39,636 bases of DNA from IMG/VR virus record IMGVR_UViG_3300045941_000406, positions 1 to 39,636 of that record; one strand, written 5' to 3'. The position numbers and the translations under genes were made by a program. The stretch comes from a virus. Shown piece after piece: positions 31,817-38,279 of this stretch. Under the pieces are notes generated by a model, which saw nothing but the letters and a program-made list of their open reading frames with translations, did not search any database and was not told the DNA's origin. Each line of letters begins with the position of its first letter. Position 1 is the first letter of the stretch.

Positions 31817-32248
31817 ATGGGACTGCACAGGGAAGTAGCTATTGAGTTTGATTATGATGCTGTGGATGACCCAGGCAGTGTGGCCCTGGATGAACTGAAC
31901 ACCATGGCTGCACGCATTGCCCCAAACATTCAGTTCACACCTGACCATGTGAAGGTAGTGATGGGATGGGCAGCAACTCAGGGTGTGGGGCCATCCAACC
32001 CAGTGCTGGAATACTCTGCTCTATGGCTGGGGGGCAGTGCAGATGGTGATGACGTACCACTCAGGGCAGGGGTATTCATTCGTGAGTTTGCTCCGTACGC
32101 ACGCCAAGCCCAATCACTCAGGCGCCTGGCTGCCTATCATGGGTCAACCAGGATGATGATAAGCAAGCTTGCACGAGGTCTGCGTGCAGCCTTGAAGCTG
32201 CCCAGTTGTGGCATGCACAAGGGTGTGGCCAGAATGACCCTGATATGA
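31817..32248 (+). CDS. Hypothetical protein, 143 aa
   Basis: ATG 31817 starts 5 bases after the preceding stop. The N-terminal part is acidic and beta-like (REVAIEFDYDAVDDPGSVAL). The C-terminal part is a basic helical tail (RQAQSLRRLAAYHGSTRMMISKLARGLRAAL). No family recognised. Codon style agrees with the structural genes. Confidence 0.5.
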   Translation: MGLHREVAIEFDYDAVDDPGSVALDELNTMAARIAPNIQFTPDHVKVVMGWAATQGVGPSNPVLEYSALWLGGSADGDDVPLRAGVFIREFAPYARQAQSLRRLAAYHGSTRMMISKLARGLRAALKLPSCGMHKGVARMTLI

Positions 32249-32444
32249 GACAACATGGCATCGCTTGCAGGTTGCATATGTTGTTGTATAGGCCTCTATG
32301 GTGCCTATGGTATGCGCCATGGTGGCCCCCCTCACAAGGAATCTATTTCGTGCAGCCTGCAAGGCAACGGGTTCGCCCCCCATGCCAAAACGGGTGTTTT
32401 TTGCCGAATCGTAAAACCTATACCACGATAGGTGTTTATATGCA
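32249..32444 (+). promoter_or_regulatory. Intergenic leader before the terminase genes, with two inverted repeats
   Basis: No gene is seen. ACAACAT (32250-32256) pairs with ATGTTGT (32278-32284), a hairpin that could end upstream transcription, though there is no T-run. ACCTAT-ACCACG-ATAGGT (32416-32433) is a clean inverted repeat 12 bases before the small terminase ATG and might be an operator or a translational control. The part between contains repeated CTATGG words resembling the head-gene leader, but no full copy. Confidence 0.4.
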
Positions 32445-33227
32445 ATGAAGGGCAAAAAGGCCATGGGATATCAGACCCTGGCTGTGCGTGCGAAGCAGTA
32501 TGGTGTGAGTATTTCCACTGTTCGCAGGTGGCAGATGGCCGGTCGGCCTATCAACAATGAAAAAGCACTTGCTGTTGACTTGGCCAAAGGGAAAGGCATC
32601 ACCAAGCGGCTGATTGAAAGGGCCAATCAAATTCTGGCAGGGGTAAAGCCCCAGACTGCTGAAGATGAAGCCAGGATGGAAGCTGCCCTGGCCAAGACCA
32701 GCATCGACATGGTGGCAGACCTCGAGCGGGAGGCTGCTCGATTCAAAAGGGCACAGGACCAGGCTGAAGCGGAGGGTGACCTGGGCAGAGCCGATGCGAT
32801 GCTGGAAGCCAGGATGAAGGTCTATAAGACCGTGGTGGGAATCCGCAAGGAGCTGCGTCGGCTGGGTGAAGACCAGGCTAAGAACATCACCCGGAATGAG
32901 TTTGAACGCATGGTGGCAGCCATGGGCCTCCACACTTCGAGCGCAATCATTGCCCTGAGTGATCGTCTGGGTGAGTTGCTGTTGGATAAAAGCAGGGTTG
33001 AACAGGTGGCTGAAGTGCTGCAGCCGGCCATGGTCAAGGGGCTATTCCTGCAGCCCTTCATTGCTGCCATGGATTTTGCTTCCGATTCAGGGTTGCCTGC
33101 GTGGGTTGTGGATGCCTACAGGCAGGCTTTTGGTGATGCAGTGGGCAACGGTGATGAAATCTTCAATGAAGCCACTGGGGTTAATATCAACACTCGAATG
33201 GGCCAGCAGAATGGTAATGCTGGATGA
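32445..33227 (+). CDS. terS: Terminase small subunit (probable)
   Basis: This 260-residue protein has an N-terminal HTH (LAVRAKQYGVSISTVRRWQMAGRP) followed by a long charged helical part (ARFKRAQDQAEAEGDLGRADAMLEARMKVYKTVVGIRKELRRLG), the layout of DNA-recognising small terminases. The large subunit gene overlaps its 3' end. It should choose the packaging site and hand DNA to the motor. Family identity is by architecture and context. Confidence 0.75.
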   Translation: MKGKKAMGYQTLAVRAKQYGVSISTVRRWQMAGRPINNEKALAVDLAKGKGITKRLIERANQILAGVKPQTAEDEARMEAALAKTSIDMVADLEREAARFKRAQDQAEAEGDLGRADAMLEARMKVYKTVVGIRKELRRLGEDQAKNITRNEFERMVAAMGLHTSSAIIALSDRLGELLLDKSRVEQVAEVLQPAMVKGLFLQPFIAAMDFASDSGLPAWVVDAYRQAFGDAVGNGDEIFNEATGVNINTRMGQQNGNAG

Positions 33228-34989
33228 CCAGAGGTTTTCACCTGTCAAGTTCCCGCAGCTGCCCGACATCGCCAACACAGTGGATCGCAGGCAGGGCTGC
33301 ACCTTCATTCTGCGATTCCCACCGCAGACGTTTAAAAGCCTGTTTATGCAATTGCGTCTGGCCAGGACCATTGCATTGGGGCCACAGCGTTCTTTGTGGT
33401 ACTGTGTGACTGGGAAGGATGCGGCTGACTTCTCCGATGAAAAGTTCACACCATTGCTTCAGTCATGTCAGTGCATTCTATCCCGTCTTCCACATGACCC
33501 CCACGCGCGTGGCACCAAGGCACTGTTTAAGTTCAAAGCTCCTGTTTCACTGCTCAGTGCAGAAGTCAAAGCCCACAGGAACCAGCGTTCAGGGAAAGAT
33601 CTTTATTTGGATGAAGCGTGGCAATATCCCCACGGGGCATTGGCCGAGATCATTGCCAGATCAGACAGCTTTGAACACACCAGGAGAATCCTGATCGCAG
33701 AAACTGGTCCAGATGAAGGGGGCGAAACTGACCTGCTGTTCAATCGCAGCCCGCAGAAGACCTGGTTGGTGGCCTGCACGCTTTGCAACAAGCGTGTCGA
33801 ATTGGTGTTTGGTGACGCCACCAGTGAAGAAGGCATCAAATGGGATAAGAACGACAGGACGTGCAACAGTGAAGGGTTCTGGAATTCAGAACTGGCAGCC
33901 AGGACAGTCAGATGGGTGTGCCCAGCCTGCAAGGGGGTCATTCGCTATTCCCAAGCCACGTTGCAAGTCTTGAATGATCCAGCACGGGGGGCTGGGTATG
34001 AAGTCAGGAACCATGAACCTGATCCCCTGGTGGAAGGATGGACAGCCAATGCATTCTGCTTTCGTGATTGGCGGCATCTGGTGACTGAATGGCTTGATGC
34101 ATCCAACGCCAAAAGACTGGGTGAGCTGAACCTGCTGGAAGAATTCACGCGTAAGAAGTTGTGCAAGGCATGGTCACCCTTGATGCACTTCACCACCAAG
34201 GTGGAATATCCCATTGGTGACTACAACTTGAAGCAAGACTGGGATGGTGAGTTGACCCACCCTTATTGGGGCTTCAAGTGCAGGTTTGTTTCAGTGGATG
34301 TTCAACAAAACGACTACTGGTGTGTATGCAGATCCTGGGGCAAGCATGGCAGGAGCAGGCTGCGTGGCTTTGCACGGTGCTGGTCCGAACCTGAAGTGGC
34401 AGACTTCGTGAAACAGATGGGGGTTGACCCAGCCTTGGTGTTTATGGATTCAGCCTATGACCCGAAAGATCCGGACAGTAAGGGTGCACTGTGGGGCAGG
34501 ACCATGCGCACCTGCGCAGAGTTTGGTTATGTAGCAGTCAATGGTGTTTCTGAAATGGGCTTCAAGCATGGTGATGGTTCCGTCAAATTATATAGCCCAG
34601 AACGGAAGATTGATGCCTGGCAGGGTACCCAGCTTTTTGGCAGGAAGAAACGGGTGCTGTTGTTCAACTACAGCAGCCGCGGTTCAAAATTTCTGCTGCA
34701 CAACCTGCGCACACAAAAGGGTGAAGATGGGTTGGCCAGATGGACAGTGGCAGCCGATACCCCGCAGGAATACCTGAAGCAAGCCTACGCTGAACGGCTG
34801 CGGAAAAAGAAGAGCTCGAAGGGCCACAGCTACTGGGAGTGGTACCAGGTAGCAGACAACCATGCATTTGACTGCGAATGCATCCAGGTGGTGGTTGCAT
34901 ATATGTATTCCATCATTGGGGGAGAGGGTGCAATCGGGGCTGCTGAAGGTGACAGGTCCTCGTCAGACCCCGCCGCCGTTGGGTCATAG
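33211..34989 (+). CDS. terL: Large terminase subunit, GpA-type
   Basis: Start at ATG 33211 or 33217 (about 590 residues). The product has an atypical Walker A, PPQTFKS (35-41 from 33217), a Walker B LYLDEAW (129-135), a Cys4 zinc-like insertion (CTLCNK, then CPACKG), the first nuclease acidic strand SVDVQQNDYW, FMDSAYDP and the C-terminal HAFDCECIQVV, all in the order of GpA-type packaging terminases. The canonical GK(T/S) Gly is replaced by Phe. It cuts and translocates DNA into the procapsid. Confidence 0.9.
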   Translation: MVMLDDQRFSPVKFPQLPDIANTVDRRQGCTFILRFPPQTFKSLFMQLRLARTIALGPQRSLWYCVTGKDAADFSDEKFTPLLQSCQCILSRLPHDPHARGTKALFKFKAPVSLLSAEVKAHRNQRSGKDLYLDEAWQYPHGALAEIIARSDSFEHTRRILIAETGPDEGGETDLLFNRSPQKTWLVACTLCNKRVELVFGDATSEEGIKWDKNDRTCNSEGFWNSELAARTVRWVCPACKGVIRYSQATLQVLNDPARGAGYEVRNHEPDPLVEGWTANAFCFRDWRHLVTEWLDASNAKRLGELNLLEEFTRKKLCKAWSPLMHFTTKVEYPIGDYNLKQDWDGELTHPYWGFKCRFVSVDVQQNDYWCVCRSWGKHGRSRLRGFARCWSEPEVADFVKQMGVDPALVFMDSAYDPKDPDSKGALWGRTMRTCAEFGYVAVNGVSEMGFKHGDGSVKLYSPERKIDAWQGTQLFGRKKRVLLFNYSSRGSKFLLHNLRTQKGEDGLARWTVAADTPQEYLKQAYAERLRKKKSSKGHSYWEWYQVADNHAFDCECIQVVVAYMYSIIGGEGAIGAAEGDRSSSDPAAVGS

Positions 34990-34994
34990 GCCCT

Positions 34995-35025
34995 CTACGG
35001 TTTACCTCAGCACCAATTAGGTGTG
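34995..35025 (+). promoter_or_regulatory. Head-gene leader element, copy 2 (before connector gene)
   Basis: CTACGGTTTACCTCA at 34995-35009 precedes a small hairpin (GCACC 35010-35014 with GGTGT 35020-35024, loop AATTA). GTG at 35023 lies 28 nt after the element start, exactly as in the other two copies. Confidence 0.6.
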
Positions 35026-35340
35026 ATGGCATGCGGATTTGTTCCAACGGACTCTGGGAATGCCTATGCGGGGTGGTCCTGCCAGGCTGTCAGGGATGAA
35101 CTAGCGAAGGTTGATGAAGCCCTGGCCAACCAGCCGGCCGTGGGCGTGGGGCAACTAACGGGAGCGAGTCTGAACGGCAAAAGCTTTACCTTCAGCGATC
35201 CTGGTGGTGGTTCTGGTGGCAATTCATTCACCAACCTGAAGCTGCGCAAAATCGAGCTACAAAAAGCTCTGCAATGGTGTGACCCCCGATTCCCAGGCCC
35301 GAGCAGCAAAGCTGTATTCGTTTTTAAAGGGGGTTGCTGA
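35023..35340 (+). CDS. gpW-like head-tail joining protein
   Basis: The GTG at 35023 (next codon is ATG 35026) opens a 105-residue product. It has an N-terminal helix (SCQAVRDELAKVDEALANQ), a Gly-rich beta part (NGKSFTFSDPGGGSGGNSF) and a C-terminal helix (LKLRKIELQKALQWCDP), the arrangement of gpW-type small connectors. It lies between large terminase and portal, the usual gpW position in lambda-like phages. Confidence 0.7.
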   Translation: MMACGFVPTDSGNAYAGWSCQAVRDELAKVDEALANQPAVGVGQLTGASLNGKSFTFSDPGGGSGGNSFTNLKLRKIELQKALQWCDPRFPGPSSKAVFVFKGGC

Positions 35341-35399
35341 CCCTGTCCCACCATGCATGTCAATCCTAACCAGACCTGGGTGGGCAAAAGGCAAATGGT

Positions 35400-35437
35400 G
35401 GCCCCCTATGGCTCCGTTGCCGGGGTTGTAGGGGGCC
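35400..35437 (+). promoter_or_regulatory. 9-bp stem hairpin before the portal leader
   Basis: GGCCCCCTA (35400-35408) pairs perfectly with TAGGGGGCC (35429-35437) around a 20-base loop. It adjoins the leader element, with one base shared. No T-run follows. It may insulate or control portal translation. Confidence 0.6.
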
Positions 35438-35466
35438 TATGGTTTACCCCAACACCTTTAGGGTGT
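35437..35466 (+). promoter_or_regulatory. Head-gene leader element, copy 3 (before portal gene)
   Basis: CTATGGTTTACCCCA at 35437-35451 precedes a small hairpin (ACACC 35452-35456 with GGTGT 35462-35466, loop TTTAG). GTG 35465 lies 28 nt after the element start. The 15-mer is identical to copy 1. Confidence 0.65.
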
Positions 35467-37063
35467 GGCTTCAGCGTCTGTTTTGGTTGACCTGCATGGT
35501 GACCCCTTTCCTCCTGTAGCAGTGAACGGGGGGGCAAAAGGCGTGCAGCCCTCCTGGTGGGGTGCTGGTGGTTATCTGTTTAACACCACCCCTGCGTCAC
35601 CACAAAGGAAGTGGCGCCCGCAGTTGTTGGCTGATGCGTGCAGGATGCTTCCTGCCAATCACCACAGGGAATTGCTGAGTGATGCACGGCACATTTACAC
35701 CTGCGGCAATGGCGTGGTCGCTGGTGCTTGCCACAAAAAAGCGGACTACACCATAGGGGATGCATGGGTGCCTCAGTATCTGGGCCAGGATTCAGCCTAT
35801 CGCAAGGTGGCTGAACCCTACGTATGGCTGTGGTTCAGGCAATGCGAGCTGCGGGGGTTGCCATACACTGGGAACAGAGTTGCATGGCTTTCAAGTCTGG
35901 CACTGGACAGGGATGGTGACTGTTTTTGTGTCCTGACAGTTGACCCTGACACTGGCCGGCCGGCGTTCCAGTTCTTTGAAGCGCACAGGATCACGAGCCC
36001 TACTGGAGTGTCCCTGGTTCCAGATGGTCCCTACAAGGGTGCCACCATGAAGAATGGCGTGGCCTATGACCGTTTTGACAGGCCCATAGCGTACAACCTG
36101 GTTCCTGACAATTGGGTGTGGGGGTCAACACCAGTCTACAATTGGCTTCCTGCCTGGGCAGTCATTCACATCTTTGACCCGCGGTGGTTCACCCAGGGAA
36201 GAGGGGTTCCTTCAATCTGCTATGGCACCTTCGACTGGTATGACATAGGGGCGATCTGTGACGCCGAAAAGATTGGAGTGCTGGCAAACAGCAGCATCTC
36301 GATCGTTCAGAAGAACGACACAGGCATCCATGACACTACCCCTAGTGAAATAGCAAGGCGGGCAGCAGCATGGTGTGAAGCACCAGGCAGCCAAGCGTGC
36401 AAGCCACACATTGAAATGCTGGAGAGTGGCCAGATTCGGTACGTACAGACGACCGGGGAGATTCAAAGCCACAAAAGCGACAGGCCCAGCAGCACCTTCA
36501 ATGGCTTTTTAGATCACATCCTGCGTGGAGCATTTGCTGGGATGGATTGGCCCTTTGAGGTTGCGCGGGACATGTCAAGCGTAGGGGGTGCGGCTGTCCG
36601 CGCGGTGGTCAACCAAGCCCAGCGTTCAGTTAACAGCAGGCAGGCAGTGCTGCGCGCGGCGTTCACCAATGCCTTGCTGTATGGCATAGCCAACATGACC
36701 GATGCAGGCGAATTGCCTGAGACAGTTGACTGGTTCAACTGGGGCTTCACTACACCGCCCAAATTCAGTGTTGATGTTGGCAGGGATCGGGCAGATCAGC
36801 GTGCAGACCTGGCAGTGGGCACTGTGACCCTCACTCAGATTGTGGCTGATAACGGTGGTGACGTTGAAGCCCACCTGCGGGTCAGGGCCAGGGATTACAA
36901 GCTGGCCATGCTGATTGCAAAGGAAGAAGGCGTGCCAGTTGAAGTGATGTATGAACCAAGGCAAGCCCTGGGCGGTGCCCCTATTGAAGCTGACCAGGTA
37001 TCTGAAGAGGAACAGCAAGACCCAGAGATTGTCACTGATGGTGGCGCGGAGGATCTGACATGA
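35465..37063 (+). CDS. Portal protein, lambda-type
   Basis: The 532-residue product (GTG start) has the recurring features of lambda-type portals: an N-terminal helical and Trp-rich part, a stem region with FFEAHRITSPTG and YDRFDRPIAYNLV, HIFDPRWFTQGRGVP (a common portal signature, usually H-x-F-x-x-x-R-x-x-Q-x-R-G-x-P), and a C-terminal helical crown (VNQAQRSVNSRQAVLRAAF). It forms the vertex channel through which the terminase packs DNA. The start is set by the leader element. Confidence 0.92.
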   Translation: MASASVLVDLHGDPFPPVAVNGGAKGVQPSWWGAGGYLFNTTPASPQRKWRPQLLADACRMLPANHHRELLSDARHIYTCGNGVVAGACHKKADYTIGDAWVPQYLGQDSAYRKVAEPYVWLWFRQCELRGLPYTGNRVAWLSSLALDRDGDCFCVLTVDPDTGRPAFQFFEAHRITSPTGVSLVPDGPYKGATMKNGVAYDRFDRPIAYNLVPDNWVWGSTPVYNWLPAWAVIHIFDPRWFTQGRGVPSICYGTFDWYDIGAICDAEKIGVLANSSISIVQKNDTGIHDTTPSEIARRAAAWCEAPGSQACKPHIEMLESGQIRYVQTTGEIQSHKSDRPSSTFNGFLDHILRGAFAGMDWPFEVARDMSSVGGAAVRAVVNQAQRSVNSRQAVLRAAFTNALLYGIANMTDAGELPETVDWFNWGFTTPPKFSVDVGRDRADQRADLAVGTVTLTQIVADNGGDVEAHLRVRARDYKLAMLIAKEEGVPVEVMYEPRQALGGAPIEADQVSEEEQQDPEIVTDGGAEDLT

Positions 37064-37503
37064 GCGGGGCTTGTGGATGCGGTGGGGCTGCTGCGGTTTG
37101 CCAGCCGTGGTTTGATGCGTGGCAGGGGGCTGAATTGCAGTTGGAATTTGAAGCCAGGGTCAGTGAACAGGGGCAGCCACTGGATTTCACCGGGGCCACC
37201 GCCACTTGTGTGTTGAAGAACAACCTCAATGACCCTGTTGAAGCTGCTGTGCTGACTGCTACCACTGAAAATGGCGGCATCCTGAACCTGAAGCCAGAAA
37301 CGGGTAAGCTGCACGCAATCTTCACTGGTGATGACCTGGCAGAATTGTCTGCATGGACCTGTGGTTATCCCTTCAGGGAATATTACTCACAGTTTGCTGT
37401 CAGGCTGGCCAGTAACCAGGTGGTCACAAGTGCCCTTTACAAAGTGAACCTGTGGGCAGGCACAGCCATGGCCCCGGCCGCCATTCAACCCTGTGCAGCA
37501 TAA
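37060..37503 (+). CDS. BppU-like baseplate/fibre N-terminal protein, 147 aa
   Basis: ATGA overlap with the portal stop. A Cys/Gly start (MSGACGCGGAAAVCQPW) is followed by beta-type text: LEFEARVSEQGQPLDFTGATATCVLKNN, ILNLKPETGKLHAIFTGDDL, YYSQFAVRL. From memory the Q-P-L-D-F-T-G-A, then L-x-I-x-x-x-D pattern is that of the N-terminal Ig-like domain in BppU-type baseplate proteins. It is probably an anchor for fibre proteins. It lies before the Ig-domain protein and the fibre gene. Confidence 0.55.
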   Translation: MSGACGCGGAAAVCQPWFDAWQGAELQLEFEARVSEQGQPLDFTGATATCVLKNNLNDPVEAAVLTATTENGGILNLKPETGKLHAIFTGDDLAELSAWTCGYPFREYYSQFAVRLASNQVVTSALYKVNLWAGTAMAPAAIQPCAA

Positions 37504-37508
37504 TTCCC

Positions 37509-38279
37509 ATGGCGATTGATACAATTTACAGCACCACACCTGGGGCAACTCAAGTGCCTGTCACTTCTTATGGCACAAGCTGTCAGGGGGTGCAGGTGGG
37601 AAGTCCATGGACCGTGGTCAGGCCAGTGTTCAAAACCACCATGGTGGGTGGGCCACCAGTTTTTGACGTGCAGCCGCAGGGACTGGAACTGCCAGCGGGC
37701 GGCACTGCTGTCTTTACCGTGGCTGTCAGTGGCTTTCAGCCAATCACCCTGCAATGGCGAAAGGATGGCATTGCCCTGGCCGGCGAAACTGGCACCACAC
37801 TGACTATTACCAACGTGGATTCCAATGACGCCGGCACTTATGACTGCGTGGCTACCAACACTGCTGGGGTTACCACATCCAACCCCGTTGAATTAATCAC
37901 TGAAGGTCAGGCTCTATTCGCCATCTACCTGGGCAATGCAGGGATTAATTCCTTCCCTGCGTACACACCCAACCAGATCAAAGCCCTGAAACAGTCACTG
38001 CCCCAGGTGAATCCAGTGCTGCGAGGTGAATTCGATGGCTCGTATGAGATTTCAGCCCCTGAAAGTGGCCAGAATGAATTCAGGATCATTGCCACTCCTG
38101 AATGGTTTGTGGATGGCACCCCAGTCTTCCGGTCTGCCGGGGCAGTGCTGCCCATGGAACTGGTCCAGGATGACCTCGTGATAGATGGCAGCATGTATCG
38201 GGTCTACAGGACCATAAGCAGGTCTTCAGGCGATTTCACAACAGCTGGCAATACAGCAATCAGTGTGATTGTGACTTAA
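37509..38279 (+). CDS. Ig-like domain virion protein, 256 aa
   Basis: ATG 37509 is preferred over 37452, which overlaps the upstream gene. Residues about 55-135 form an Ig-like domain: Q-P-Q-G-L-E-L-P-A-G-G-T-A-V-F, then L-Q-W-R-K-D-G-I-A-L-A-G-E-T, then D-A-G-T-Y-D-C-V-A-T-N. The C-terminal roughly 115 residues are a second beta-rich domain (NEFRIIATPEWFVDGTPVF). The fibre gene begins one base after its stop. It is likely a virion surface or baseplate adhesin. Confidence 0.7.
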   Translation: MAIDTIYSTTPGATQVPVTSYGTSCQGVQVGSPWTVVRPVFKTTMVGGPPVFDVQPQGLELPAGGTAVFTVAVSGFQPITLQWRKDGIALAGETGTTLTITNVDSNDAGTYDCVATNTAGVTTSNPVELITEGQALFAIYLGNAGINSFPAYTPNQIKALKQSLPQVNPVLRGEFDGSYEISAPESGQNEFRIIATPEWFVDGTPVFRSAGAVLPMELVQDDLVIDGSMYRVYRTISRSSGDFTTAGNTAISVIVT

